A DNA stretch of 64,000 bases from Halosimplex pelagicum (GTDB lineage Archaea; Halobacteriota; Halobacteria; Halobacteriales; Haloarculaceae). Numbering within the stretch: the stretch's first letter is position 1; every line of letters starts with the position of its first letter. Below the pieces are notes generated by a model. It did no database searches, had not been told where the DNA came from, and saw only the letters and a program-made list of their open reading frames with translations. A program made the position numbers and the translations under genes. The DNA lies in contig NZ_CP058909.1 in assembly GCF_013415905.1 (NCBI RefSeq), positions 3,534,001 to 3,598,000 of the forward strand, read 5' to 3'. This document shows, piece after piece, positions 1 through 8,267 of the stretch.

Positions 1-75
1 CGCCGCGGTCGCCGGGGCCGGTCGCCGCGGCGGCCGACGACCCGGAAGGGGTGTCGTCGCGTCGGCGATGGCGTG

Positions 76-84
76 GTTTATACC
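76..84 (+). promoter_or_regulatory. TATA-like box of the universal stress protein gene
   Basis: The AT-rich motif TTTATA lies in GC-rich sequence about 27 nt before the ATG at 107. That spacing is typical of haloarchaeal leaderless transcripts and supports the 107 start over the in-frame ATG at 68, which would sit upstream of the TATA box. Confidence 0.55.
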
Positions 85-106
85 CCTGGCGGGGGATCAC
101 TCGACC

Positions 107-553
107 ATGTTCGACACGGTGGTCATCGCGACCGACGGCTCGGACAGCGCCTCGCGCGCCGTCGACGTGGCGCTGGACGTGGCCGAGAAGTTCGCGGCCG
201 AGGTCCACGCGCTGTACGTGGTCGACAGGGGGGACGTAGCGGCGTCGCCGGACGAACTGCGGAAGGAGCTCGTCGACGCGCTGGAGGCGGCGGCCGACGA
301 GGCCCTCGACGACGTGCGCGACCGCACCGACGGCTCCGTCGAGACGGCCGTCCGCAACGGCCGCCCGGGCGCCGAGATCACCCAGTACGTCGAGGAGGTC
401 GACGCCGACGTGGTCGCGCTGGGCACCCGCGGCCGCCACGGCGACCACGGGTTCGTCCTCGGCAGCGTCGCCGAGGCCGTCGTCCGCCGGTGTGACCGCC
501 CCGTCCTCACCGTCCGCCAGCTCGACGAGGGCGAGGTCGCGGCCGACGCCTGA
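107..553 (+). CDS. Universal stress protein (UspA family)
   Basis: The 148-residue product begins MFDTVVIATDGSDSA, the usual N-terminal strand and Asp-containing loop of UspA folds. Near the C-terminus it has G-T-R-G-R-H-G followed by GSVAEAVVRRCDRPVLTV, which matches the ATP-binding G-2x-G-9x-G(S/T) signature of nucleotide-binding USPs. The length is normal for a single USP domain. An in-frame ATG exists at 68, but the TATA box at 76-84 falls between the two starts, so 107 is preferred. The protein is presumably cytoplasmic with a general stress role; the specific function is unknown. The gene is monocistronic or leads into the DHH gene, which has its own weak TATA-like sequence. Confidence 0.9.
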   Translation: MFDTVVIATDGSDSASRAVDVALDVAEKFAAEVHALYVVDRGDVAASPDELRKELVDALEAAADEALDDVRDRTDGSVETAVRNGRPGAEITQYVEEVDADVVALGTRGRHGDHGFVLGSVAEAVVRRCDRPVLTVRQLDEGEVAADA

Positions 554-634
554 GCGGTCGCGTCCCGGCGGTCGCGCTCCGTACTCGCCCCTCGCAACCG
601 GGGGCTTGATACCCTCGCGGGCGCTCTCGGGCGT

Positions 635-1726
635 ATGGACGACTGGATCATCGACGGCGACCGACTCCCGCTCGAACGGAAGTCGGTCCTGCCGGGCGAG
701 GGATTTTTCTACCCCGATTCGCTGCAGGAGACGAAAAAGGAGAGCGAGGCGGTCGAGGCGCTGTCGGGCGCCGAGACGGTCGTGATCGCCGACACCGACG
801 CCGACGGCCTCGGCTGCGTCGCGCTGATCCGCGAGGTCCACGGCGACGACGCCGCGCTGGTCCCCTCGGGCCCGCACGAACTCCGCCAGAGCATCGAGTG
901 GGCCGTCGAGTACGCCCCGGACGACGCCGTCGTCTTCGTCTGCGACCTCTGTCCCGACAGTGAGGGCGACGTCGAGGGCATCGAGGCGCTCGCCGAGCGG
1001 ACGACGGTCCGCTGGTTCGACCACCACCAGTGGGACGACGACCTCGCCGCCGCGGTCGAGGCAGCGGGCGTCGACCTGACCGTCGGCGACTCCGACGAGG
1101 TCTGCACGACCGACGTAGCGCTGGCCGAACTCGACTACGGGTTCCCCGAGAAGTTCGAGGCGCTCGCGCGGGTCACCCGCGACCACGACCTGTGGATCAA
1201 AGAGGAGGAGCGCAGCGACGACCTCGCGGACTACGCGATGTGGGCCGACCCCGAGGAGTACGTCCGCGTCATCCGCCGCTACGGCGTCGACTTCCCCGAG
1301 GCCGTCGAGGAGTTCCTCGAAGAGGAGCGTATCGAGAAGGACGCCCTGATAGAGAAGGCCGTCGAGCGCGGCGAACTCCGCGAGGTCGGCGAGTGGACCG
1401 TCGGCGTCACCTACGGCCGCTGCTCGCAGAACGAGGTCGCCGAGGCGATGCGCCAGCAGGGCGCCGACGCCTCCGTGATCGTCAAGCCGGCCGGTAGCGC
1501 CTCGATCCGCGGCTCCGAGGGCTTCGAGCGCGCCCACGAGGTCGCCGAGCAGGTCAACGGCGGCGGCCACCCCCGCGCCGCGGGCTGCAAACCGCACATC
1601 TACGACGACATGCTCGACTACGCCCACCACTGGACCACCCGAGGTGCGGTCGCGAAACAGGCCATCCTCGACGCCTTCCGGGCGCTGCCGCCCGAGGAGG
1701 AGGAAGGCGTCGACACCGAGCGGTAA
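635..1726 (+). CDS. DHH-family phosphoesterase (RecJ/NrnA-like)
   Basis: A 363-residue protein with the DHH superfamily motifs in order. Motif I is ADTDADGLG (Asp53, Asp55, Asp57), motif II is CDLCPDSEG (Asp104), and the DHH motif itself is WFDHHQWDDD (residues 129-131). A C-terminal GGGHPRAAGC at about residue 308 is the DHHA1 substrate-binding signature. In known families these residues bind two metal ions and hydrolyse phosphodiesters of short oligonucleotides, ssDNA or cyclic dinucleotides. The sequence does not tell which substrate is used. The start ATG follows a weak TATA-like GATACC at about 609. The gene ends two bases before the convergent kinase gene. Confidence 0.9.
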   Translation: MDDWIIDGDRLPLERKSVLPGEGFFYPDSLQETKKESEAVEALSGAETVVIADTDADGLGCVALIREVHGDDAALVPSGPHELRQSIEWAVEYAPDDAVVFVCDLCPDSEGDVEGIEALAERTTVRWFDHHQWDDDLAAAVEAAGVDLTVGDSDEVCTTDVALAELDYGFPEKFEALARVTRDHDLWIKEEERSDDLADYAMWADPEEYVRVIRRYGVDFPEAVEEFLEEERIEKDALIEKAVERGELREVGEWTVGVTYGRCSQNEVAEAMRQQGADASVIVKPAGSASIRGSEGFERAHEVAEQVNGGGHPRAAGCKPHIYDDMLDYAHHWTTRGAVAKQAILDAFRALPPEEEEGVDTER

Positions 1727-1728
1727 GT

Positions 1729-2829
1729 TCAGCGCAGTTCTGCCGCGTTCTCACGGAGTCGCGCCGCCCGTTCCTCGCGGACCGACTCGTCGGCCCCGCC
1801 CCACCAGTAGTCGAACCACCGGAGCTCGGTGATCCACGTCACGGCGCGGTAGAAGCGCTGGCGCTCCTCGAACTCGCCGCTCCCGCGGTCGAACGAGCGT
1901 CCGCGTTCGTCCTCGTAGGCGTCGAACAGGGCGTCGCGAACGCGCTCGCCGACGGGCGAGCCGAGGGGCGCTCGCCCGGAGAACTCCCGAACGGCCCACG
2001 CGAGTTCGTAGCGCGGGTCGCCGGCCTGGGCGGCGCCCCAGTCGAGGACCGCTGTCACCGCGCCGGTCTCCGGGTCCGCGAGCAGGTTCCCCGGCCGGTA
2101 GTCGCCGTGCAGGAGCGCGGCCTCGGCGGCGAGGTCGAGCGTCGCCAGTCGCTCCTCGGCGTACTCGCGGAGGCCGGATTCGAGGTCCGAAAAGCGGGTG
2201 TCGCCGAGGCCGTCCAGCGAGAACGCTATCAGGGCCCCGAGCCGGCCGGACCAGGTGTCGTGACCGTCGCGGACGACCGGCTCCGCGGCGGGGACTTTGC
2301 CCTCGCCCGTCGTCCGGCGGTCCGGGTCCGCGACGAGCTCCCCGAACGACGCGAACGTGCGCAGGCCGTGGACGCGGGCGAGATGCCGACCGGACTCGCG
2401 GAGCAGGCGGTCGGCGGCGCGCTCCTCGCCGGAGCCATCGGGTGCCGGGTCGGTGACCGGCGGTGGGGACTCACCGGCCAGGTACTCCATCAGGAACGCG
2501 GGCGTCGGCGCCGACTCGTGGGATTCGCGGACGCCGTACAGGCTGGGCACCGGCAGGTCGGTCTCGCGGCCGACGATACCCAGCAGGTCGACCTCGACGA
2601 GGAACCGCTCGGGCGTGTGCGTCGGCGACTTCCCGGGGCGAAAGCACTTGAGGACGGCCTCGCGGGTCGCGCCGTCGCCCTCGCGCACCGCGACGCCGTA
2701 GACGATGTCGCTGCCGTCGGGCATCGGGCCGGCGTCGACGAGTCGCCAGTCGGGTCGGACGGCCGCGACGGCCGCGGCCAGTTCGTCCGCCGAGAGCGGC
2801 GCGTCGCGGCCGTAGCCCGGGGCGGTCAT
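1729..2829 (-). CDS. Aminoglycoside-phosphotransferase-fold kinase (APH/choline kinase-like)
   Basis: A 366-residue protein with the phosphotransferase signature HGDYRPGNLL at 241-250 (catalytic Asp243, Asn248) and the metal-binding VLDWGAAQAGDPRYELAW at 261-278 (Asp263). The N-terminal lobe has a plausible ATP-anchoring lysine in EAVLKCFRPG. Known members phosphorylate antibiotics, choline, homoserine or sugars; the substrate here cannot be inferred. The stop codon of the upstream DUF5807-like gene lies 16 nt before this start, so the two probably form a minus-strand operon. It is convergent with the DHH gene. Confidence 0.85.
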   Translation of the reverse strand: MTAPGYGRDAPLSADELAAAVAAVRPDWRLVDAGPMPDGSDIVYGVAVREGDGATREAVLKCFRPGKSPTHTPERFLVEVDLLGIVGRETDLPVPSLYGVRESHESAPTPAFLMEYLAGESPPPVTDPAPDGSGEERAADRLLRESGRHLARVHGLRTFASFGELVADPDRRTTGEGKVPAAEPVVRDGHDTWSGRLGALIAFSLDGLGDTRFSDLESGLREYAEERLATLDLAAEAALLHGDYRPGNLLADPETGAVTAVLDWGAAQAGDPRYELAWAVREFSGRAPLGSPVGERVRDALFDAYEDERGRSFDRGSGEFEERQRFYRAVTWITELRWFDYWWGGADESVREERAARLRENAAELR

Positions 2830-2845
2830 CGTCGGACGGCGGCGC

Positions 2846-3274
2846 TCACTTCTCGCCGGCGAGCCACTTCTCGGAGTAGGCGGTGCCGCAGGTACACTGG
2901 ACGTAGGCGTGGATCACGTCGCCCTCGTTGTAGATCCCGTCGACCTCCTCGTTCTGTTCCTCGGCGAAGGCGAAGACGAACCGGGCGTCGTGCGGTCCCT
3001 CCTCGTCGCCGTCGGGACAGACGCCGCCTGTCGCGTCGGCGTCGATCTCGCCGTCGTTCGCCATCGCCTGTTTGGCGAAGGCCATCGGGTCCATGTCGGT
3101 CGCGCGCTGGAAGGCGCTGCGGCCGCTGTCGCCCTCGACGACGAGGACGACGCCGTCGTCGACGCGCTCGCCGTGGCCCGCCAGGGCGTCGGCCCCCGAG
3201 ACGGCGTCGTCTGCGAAGTACATGAACACGTCCTCGGGCCGGTCGCCGGCCAGGAACTCCTCGCGGTCGCTCAT
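2846..3274 (-). CDS. Conserved haloarchaeal protein, DUF5807-like
   Basis: A 142-residue acidic protein with no membrane segment. Near its C-terminus it has CTCGTAYSEKWLAG and an earlier single Cys in GGVCPDGDEEG, so weak metal binding is possible. I recall the opening (EFLAGDRPEDV) and ending as those of a haloarchaeal family numbered DUF5807; this is memory, not a search. The function is unknown. It lies upstream of the kinase gene on the same strand with a 16-nt gap. Confidence 0.65.
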   Translation of the reverse strand: MSDREEFLAGDRPEDVFMYFADDAVSGADALAGHGERVDDGVVLVVEGDSGRSAFQRATDMDPMAFAKQAMANDGEIDADATGGVCPDGDEEGPHDARFVFAFAEEQNEEVDGIYNEGDVIHAYVQCTCGTAYSEKWLAGEK

Positions 3275-3346
3275 GGCCGACGAGAGGCTTCCCCCGGTGA
3301 AAAAGGGCGCGTCTCCGCCCGGCCGGGGCCGGCCGCTCGGGGGCGG

Positions 3347-4144
3347 TCACTCGCTCGGGAGGACGAGCGACGACTCGCCGAGCAGGTTGATGAGCACCAG
3401 CGCGGCCGACGCGACGACGAGCAGGACGACGGCGACCGGGAACGCGGCGTCGAGACCGCGGCCGGAGAACGTCGCCCAGATCTGGACCGGGAGGGTGCGG
3501 GGGTAGTACGCCAGCATGAGCGTCGCGCCGAACTCGCCGGTGGCGCGGGCGAACGCGAGCGTGACCCCCGCGAGGATCCCCCGCCAGGCCAGCGGCAGGG
3601 TCACTCGCCGGAAGGTCCGCCACTCCGTCGCGCCGAGCGTCCGTGCGGCCTCCTCGGTGTGGGCGTCGACGCGCCCGAAGGCGCTCCGGGCGGTCAGGAC
3701 GACGAACGGCGAGGCGACGAACGTCTGGGCGAGGACGACGCCGGCGAGGGTCCCGGTGACCTGGACGCCGAGCAGTCCGCCGAGACCGCCGTCCCCGACC
3801 GCGCCGAGGAGGATCATCCCGCTGACGACCGGCGGGAGGACGAGCGGGAAGGCGACGACGGCGGTGACGAGCGTCCGCCCGCGAAAGCGCGCTCGGACGA
3901 GCCAGTACGCCAGGGGCACGCCGAACAGCGTCGCCAGCGCGGTGCTGGCCGTCGCCGAGAGGAGCGTGTTCCGGGCCGCACTCACGACGAACGGTGCGTC
4001 GAGCGCGGCGAGGACCGCGGCCGGCGGTTGCGCGACCAGCAGCCACGCGACCGGGACGGCGTAGAGGACGAGCAGCAGGCCGCCGAGCAGGGGCGCGGCC
4101 GTCCCCCACGGCGAGGACTCACGGGCGGTGGCCACGCGGGACAT
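3347..4144 (-). CDS. ABC transporter permease, molybdate/tungstate type (WtpB/ModB-like)
   Basis: A 265-residue integral membrane protein with about six hydrophobic segments. The cytoplasmic EAA loop reads EEAARTLGATEWRTFRRVTLPLAWRGI, which docks onto the ATPase subunit in this family. The ATG at 4144 (MSRVATARES) is chosen because the longer reading upstream is arginine/serine-rich out-of-frame sequence of the neighbouring gene. The start overlaps the end of the binding-protein gene by 26 nt, so the two are surely cotranscribed. No ABC ATPase gene follows; the next gene on this strand is unrelated. The ATPase must therefore be encoded elsewhere or shared. Confidence 0.88.
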   Translation of the reverse strand: MSRVATARESSPWGTAAPLLGGLLLVLYAVPVAWLLVAQPPAAVLAALDAPFVVSAARNTLLSATASTALATLFGVPLAYWLVRARFRGRTLVTAVVAFPLVLPPVVSGMILLGAVGDGGLGGLLGVQVTGTLAGVVLAQTFVASPFVVLTARSAFGRVDAHTEEAARTLGATEWRTFRRVTLPLAWRGILAGVTLAFARATGEFGATLMLAYYPRTLPVQIWATFSGRGLDAAFPVAVVLLVVASAALVLINLLGESSLVLPSE

Positions 4145-5090
4145 CACCACTGTACTCGGGGAACTCGTCGGGGACGGCGAAGCCGTGGTCACGCAGGTAC
4201 GCGCCGTCGACGAGCGTCTCGAACGCCTCGGCGACCGATTCGTCGTCGGTCCGCGCGAGGGCACCGTAGGCGATGGGAGCGCCCCGGACGGTCTCGCCGG
4301 TGGGGAGGTCGTAGCTCACCGCGCCGTAGGTGTCCGCCCGAGCGGGGTCGCCCAGGTCGATCTCGGTCGGGAGGTCGAGGTAGTCGTAGCCGCGGTCCTC
4401 GGCCATGCTCCGGTAGACGACGGCGGCGTCGAGGTCGCCGGTCTCGAACCGCGAGAGCAGCGAGGTCTCGGGGTAGACGCTCCGACGGTCGGTGAGCGCG
4501 TCGCGCAGCCCCGGCCGGTCGTAGTACTCGCCCGCGAGGTCGAGCGCGAACAGCGTCCGGTAGCCCAGCGGGTCCAGATCGGGGTCGGTGCGCCCCAGCG
4601 TCGCGTCGCTCGCGAGCAGCGGGGCGAACCAGCGGTCGGCCGACCCGACGCGCCGACCCACCTCGCCGTCACCGTCGTACGCGACCACGAGCGCGTTCGT
4701 CGCGAACTCGGCGTGCCAGTCGGCCGGGACCAGTCGGTCGAACAGCGCCGTGTCGGCCAGCGCGACGATATCGGGGTCGCGCTTGCCCTCGGCGACGAGT
4801 CGCGCGGCCGTCACCGACCCGTGGGCCTCTACCCGCACCGGCCGGTCGACCGCCGCGCGGAGCCCCTCGGAGAAGGCCAGCTGGAGGCTCCCGGCGGCGA
4901 GAACCGATACCGGTCGCCCGTCGCTGTCGCCGGCGGCTCCGCTGGCACCCCTTCCGTCCGCGCCGACCGCACTCCCGACGCTCCCGACACAGCCGCTCAG
5001 CGCGGTCCCGGCTCCAGCCGAACCGAGCGCTGCGAGGACCGAACGCCGGCTCCGCCCGGACCCGGCGTCGGCCGACCGTTGTGTCGGCAT
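4119..5090 (-). CDS. Tat-exported lipoprotein, molybdate/tungstate-type substrate-binding protein (WtpA/ModA-like)
   Basis: A 323-residue protein. Its N-terminus has a twin-arginine signal (SGRSRRSVLAALGS) followed by the lipobox LSGC, so it is probably exported folded by Tat and anchored as a lipoprotein, as is common in haloarchaea. The mature part has VSVLAAGSLQLAFSEG and VEAHGSVTAARLVAEGKRD, matching the oxyanion-contacting serines of archaeal WtpA/ModA proteins. Operon partner is the permease, which it overlaps by 26 nt. The divergent ModE-like regulator and the dyad between the two genes support molybdate or tungstate as substrate, but sulfate-type oxyanions cannot be excluded. Confidence 0.85.
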   Translation of the reverse strand: MPTQRSADAGSGRSRRSVLAALGSAGAGTALSGCVGSVGSAVGADGRGASGAAGDSDGRPVSVLAAGSLQLAFSEGLRAAVDRPVRVEAHGSVTAARLVAEGKRDPDIVALADTALFDRLVPADWHAEFATNALVVAYDGDGEVGRRVGSADRWFAPLLASDATLGRTDPDLDPLGYRTLFALDLAGEYYDRPGLRDALTDRRSVYPETSLLSRFETGDLDAAVVYRSMAEDRGYDYLDLPTEIDLGDPARADTYGAVSYDLPTGETVRGAPIAYGALARTDDESVAEAFETLVDGAYLRDHGFAVPDEFPEYSGDVPRGHRP

Positions 5091-5101
5091 AGATATATCG
5101 A

Positions 5102-5126
5102 CGTTGTGTCGGTCGAGACATAACGA
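5102..5126. promoter_or_regulatory. Inverted-repeat operator in the divergent oxyanion transporter/regulator promoter
   Basis: CGTTGTGTC (5102-5110) and GACATAACG (5118-5126) form an imperfect dyad (8 of 9 positions) around a central GGTCGAG. The left half-site CGTTGTGTCGG recurs as a direct repeat at 5077-5087, inside the first codons of the binding-protein gene. The layout resembles bacterial ModE operators, which also have CGTTAT-type half-sites. It lies between the start codons at 5090 (minus) and 5156 (plus), where it would cover the minus-strand TATA region. Confidence 0.6.
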
Positions 5127-5155
5127 TTTTGGTCAGTGGGGGCGAGGGTAGCGGT

Positions 5156-5860
5156 ATGGACGCGGGGTTCGAGGCGCACCTGCGGGTCGGCGAGGAGACC
5201 GTCGACGAGCGGGACGCGGCGCTGTTGCGCGCGGTGGCTTCCGAGGGGTCGCTCAACGCCGCTGCGTCGGCGCTGGGGCGCTCGTACTCGCGGGCGCACG
5301 CCCGCATCGGCGACCTGGAGGACGCGGCCGGGCCGCTCGTCGAGCGACGGCGCGGCGGGACGGAGGGCGGCGGCAGTCGACTGACCGACGAAGGCCGCGA
5401 ACTCCTCGCGGAGTTCGACCGTCTGCAGGCCGCGCTGGCGGGGACGGCCGCCACCGAGCGGCTCGTCCTCGACGGGCGGGTCGCATCGCGCGAGGGCGAC
5501 CTCGCGACCGTCGAGACCGACGCCGGGACGGTCCGCGCGCTCGGCCTGACCGACGCCGACGACGTGCGGGTGGCGTTCCGGTCGGACGCCGTGACGCTGC
5601 ACGACCCCGAGCACGCGCCCGAGGGCAGCGAGACGAGCGCGCGCAACCGGTTCCGCGGCGAGGTCGTCGGCGTCGACCGCGGCGACGGGACGGCCCTCGT
5701 CCGCATCGACGTGGGCGCGGACGACCCGCTCGCGGTGCGCGTCACCGAGACGAGTCTCGACGCGCTCGGGCTGGAACCCGGCGCGGCGGTCGTCGCGTCG
5801 TTCAAAGCGACCGCGACGCGCGCGACGGCCGCGCCCGGCGCGGCCGAACCCGACGAGTGA
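5156..5860 (+). CDS. ModE-like transcriptional regulator (HTH + TOBE/Mop domain)
   Basis: A 234-residue protein. Residues about 12-80 form a LysR/ModE-type winged helix (ERDAALLRAVASEGSLNAAASALGRSYSRAHARI). The C-terminal half has TOBE/molybdopterin-binding-like strands (RFRGEVVGVDRGDGTALVRIDV and FKATATRA at the end). The architecture matches ModE, which binds molybdate or tungstate through its Mop domains and represses transport genes. It is divergent from such a transporter across a dyad at 5102-5126. The ATG at 5156 is chosen over a GTG at 5129 because only the former begins at the expected HTH N-terminus. Confidence 0.85.
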   Translation: MDAGFEAHLRVGEETVDERDAALLRAVASEGSLNAAASALGRSYSRAHARIGDLEDAAGPLVERRRGGTEGGGSRLTDEGRELLAEFDRLQAALAGTAATERLVLDGRVASREGDLATVETDAGTVRALGLTDADDVRVAFRSDAVTLHDPEHAPEGSETSARNRFRGEVVGVDRGDGTALVRIDVGADDPLAVRVTETSLDALGLEPGAAVVASFKATATRATAAPGAAEPDE

Positions 5861-5875
5861 CGCCGGGGGCTCGGT

Positions 5876-6319
5876 TCAGAGCGACTTCTCCATCTCGACG
5901 TGGTCGATGCCGGCCTCCTCGAACACGTCGCTGGTCGTCTCGTATCCGAGCCGCCGATAGAACGCCTCGACGTGGGTCTGGGCGTGCATGACCAGTCTGT
6001 CGATCCCCCGGTCGGCGGCCGTCGCCTCCAGGCGATCCATCAGCGCCCGACCGAGCCCCTCGCCGCGTCGGTCGGCGACTACTGCCACTCGTTCGACCTT
6101 GCCGACGCCCGGTTCGACCTCGCGGAGCCGCGCCGCGCCGACCGGTTCGTCGTCGGCCGAGTCGCCGTCGAGGGCGACGAAATGGATCGCCTCGTCGTCC
6201 TTCCCGTCCATCTCGATGTCCTCGGGGACGCCCTGTTCCTCGATGAAAACCTCGCGCCGGACCGCGAGAACCGCCTCCCGGTCGGCCTCGCCCTCGGCGA
6301 CGCGAACGTCGATGCTCAT
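5876..6319 (-). CDS. GNAT family N-acetyltransferase (ElaA-like)
   Basis: A 147-residue single-domain GNAT. The N-terminal VRREVFIEEQGVPEDIEMDGKDD is typical of ElaA-type acetyltransferases. Motif A is KVERVAVVADRRGEGLGRALMDRLE, with the acetyl-CoA pyrophosphate loop R-x-x-G-x-G. The C-terminal AFYRRLGYE is the usual motif B ending. The acceptor substrate is unknown. The gene ends 15 nt from the convergent ModE-like gene. Confidence 0.88.
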   Translation of the reverse strand: MSIDVRVAEGEADREAVLAVRREVFIEEQGVPEDIEMDGKDDEAIHFVALDGDSADDEPVGAARLREVEPGVGKVERVAVVADRRGEGLGRALMDRLEATAADRGIDRLVMHAQTHVEAFYRRLGYETTSDVFEEAGIDHVEMEKSL

Positions 6320-6370
6320 ACTCGACCGAGCGGCCCCGACGGCCCTGAGAATTACGGTCGCGGGGCCGAA

Positions 6371-7861
6371 TCAGGCGTCGTCCGGGCTATAGTTGGGCGC
6401 CTCGTCGGTGATGACCACGTCGTGGGGGTGGCCCTCCTGCTGGCCGGCCTGGGACACCTTCACGAACTCGGCGCGCTGCTTGAACTCGGGGACGGTCTCG
6501 GCGCCGACGTAGCCCATGCCCGAGCGCATGCCGCCGACGAGCTGGTGGAGCTCGCTGGCGAGGGTGCCCTTGTACGGCGTCGCCGCCTCGACGCCCTCCG
6601 GGACCATCTCCTCTTCCTCGTCTTCGTCCACGTCCTTCAGGTAGCGGTCGCCGCCGCCGGACTGCATCGCGCCCACGGAGCCCATGCCGCGGTACTGCTT
6701 GTACTTCTTGCCGTTCATGGTGACGACGCGGCCCGGTGCCTCGTCGGTGCCCGCGAAGTACGAGCCGAGCATGACCGCGTCCGCGCCGGCCGCGATGGCC
6801 TTGATGGCGTCGCCGGAGTAGCGGATGCCGCCGTCGGCGATGACCGGGACGTTCTCCCGGTCGGCCACGTCGGCGACCTGCGCGACGGCGGTGATCTGGG
6901 GCATGCCGGCGCCGGTGACGACGCGGGTCGTACAGATCGAGCCCGGACCGATGCCGACCTTGATCCCGTCGGCGAAGTCGACGACGGCCTCGGCGGCCTC
7001 GCGCGTGCCGACGTTGCCGACGACCACGTCGGCGTCGACCTCCTCGGTGATCTCGCGGGCGCTCTCGATGACGTTCAGGTTGTGCGCGTGCGCGCAGTCG
7101 ATGAACAGCACGTCGGCGCCGGCCTCGTCGGCCGCCTGGGCGCGCTCTGCCTCGAAGGGCCCGACGGCGACGCCCGCCCGGAGCGCGCCGTCGTCGTCGC
7201 GCGCCGCCGAGTCGTACTCGCGGCGCTGGAGGATGCCCTGCATCGTGATGAGCCCGATGAGCCGGTCCCCGCCGTCGACGATCGGGACGCGCTCGATCTT
7301 GTGCTCGTACATGAGTTCGAGCGCCTCGCGCGGCGTCACGTCCTCGGGCGCGGTGATGACCTCGTCGGTCATCGCCTCGCGCACCTCGTCGGACTCGCCG
7401 ACTTCGAGGTAGGGACGGATGTCCGTCCCGGAGATGATGCCCAGCACCTCGTCGTCGTCGCTGACGACCGGCGCGCCCGAAACCCCTGCGCGGGCCATCA
7501 TCTCGTCGACCTCGCGGACCGTCTGGTCGGGCGAGGCCGTCACCACGTCGCGGATGATGAGCTCGTCGGCGCGCTTGACGCGCTCGATCTCGGCGACCAT
7601 CTCGTCGACGTCCATGTTGCGGTGCATGACGCCCAGGCCGCCCTCGCGGGCCATCGCGATCGCCATGTCGCTCTCGGTGACGGTGTCCATCGCCGCCGAG
7701 AGGACCGGAACCTGCAGCTGGACGTTCTTCGAGACGCGCGTCGTCGTGTCGGCGTCGTCCGGTTCGACGCGGCTCTCCTTGGGCCGCAGGAGCACGTCGT
7801 CGAACGTCAGCGCCTCCGGTACGCGGAGTTTCTCCGAGAAAGGTTCGGGATCGTTCGCCAT
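6371..7861 (-). CDS. guaB: IMP dehydrogenase
   Basis: A 496-residue protein that oxidises IMP to XMP with NAD+, the first committed step of GMP synthesis. It starts ALTFDDVLLRPKESRV, the family N-terminus. A CBS domain pair occupies about residues 105-215 and would regulate activity through adenylates. The catalytic loop is GIGPGSICTTRVVTG with nucleophile Cys310. The phosphate-binding IADGGIRYSGD, the flap MGSVGAMQ and C-terminal GMRSGMGY are all present. ATG at 7861 gives the standard N-terminus; longer readings are arginine-rich out-of-frame sequence. Full length with no defects. Confidence 0.97.
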   Translation of the reverse strand: MANDPEPFSEKLRVPEALTFDDVLLRPKESRVEPDDADTTTRVSKNVQLQVPVLSAAMDTVTESDMAIAMAREGGLGVMHRNMDVDEMVAEIERVKRADELIIRDVVTASPDQTVREVDEMMARAGVSGAPVVSDDDEVLGIISGTDIRPYLEVGESDEVREAMTDEVITAPEDVTPREALELMYEHKIERVPIVDGGDRLIGLITMQGILQRREYDSAARDDDGALRAGVAVGPFEAERAQAADEAGADVLFIDCAHAHNLNVIESAREITEEVDADVVVGNVGTREAAEAVVDFADGIKVGIGPGSICTTRVVTGAGMPQITAVAQVADVADRENVPVIADGGIRYSGDAIKAIAAGADAVMLGSYFAGTDEAPGRVVTMNGKKYKQYRGMGSVGAMQSGGGDRYLKDVDEDEEEEMVPEGVEAATPYKGTLASELHQLVGGMRSGMGYVGAETVPEFKQRAEFVKVSQAGQQEGHPHDVVITDEAPNYSPDDA

Positions 7862-8037
7862 GTAAACCGTCGCCCCCGCCGGCCCAAAAACGTTGCGAGA
7901 CGCCCGCTCCGTGCCAGCCGTTCCCGAGACGCCGGACCGCCCGCGTCCGGCGATCCGCGCAGTTCCGCCGGAGATTCGGTCGGGTCGCGCCGCATGTGGC
8001 CGTCTCTCACGCAATTCTTATACTCGATTGGAAAATA

Positions 8038-8262
8038 ATGATGGATATGGACTCCGCCAGTCCCGCCATCGCTGGCATCGGTCAGAAGACCGCACGCGAC
8101 GCGTCGAGCGTCGCGTTTACACCTTCTGCCGGCTTCTTCAAACGGGACTTCGCGGAGCACCCGACCGCGTCTTTCGGTGCGAACCGGTGGCAAGCGTATC
8201 CCCGCCGGCGCCCGCATCGCAGGTCGGACCACCCACTGGCCACGGGAGACGGCCACGCCTGA
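8038..8262 (+). CDS. Possible small leaderless ORF, unknown function
   Basis: A clear TATA-like CTTATAC at 8008-8014 sits 24-30 nt before ATG 8038 (ATGATGGATATG offers three close in-frame ATGs). The 74-residue product is arginine- and histidine-rich at its C-terminus, unlike the acidic proteins around it, and has no recognisable domain. The TATA box may instead serve the DUF5794-like gene at 8268 with a long 5' leader. The 7862-8267 gap holds nothing else that I can support. Confidence 0.3.
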   Translation: MMDMDSASPAIAGIGQKTARDASSVAFTPSAGFFKRDFAEHPTASFGANRWQAYPRRRPHRRSDHPLATGDGHA

Positions 8263-8267
8263 CCGGC

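Noticed and set aside
2909..4495. Long plus-strand ORF opposite the DUF5807-like and permease genes
   Set aside because: Extremely Arg/Glu/Gly-rich, antisense to well-supported genes; a typical GC-driven shadow.
5900..8038. Long plus-strand ORF opposite guaB
   Set aside because: It is the mirror frame of guaB and the GNAT gene; composition is valine/arginine/aspartate-rich without domain logic, and both minus-strand genes are unmistakable.
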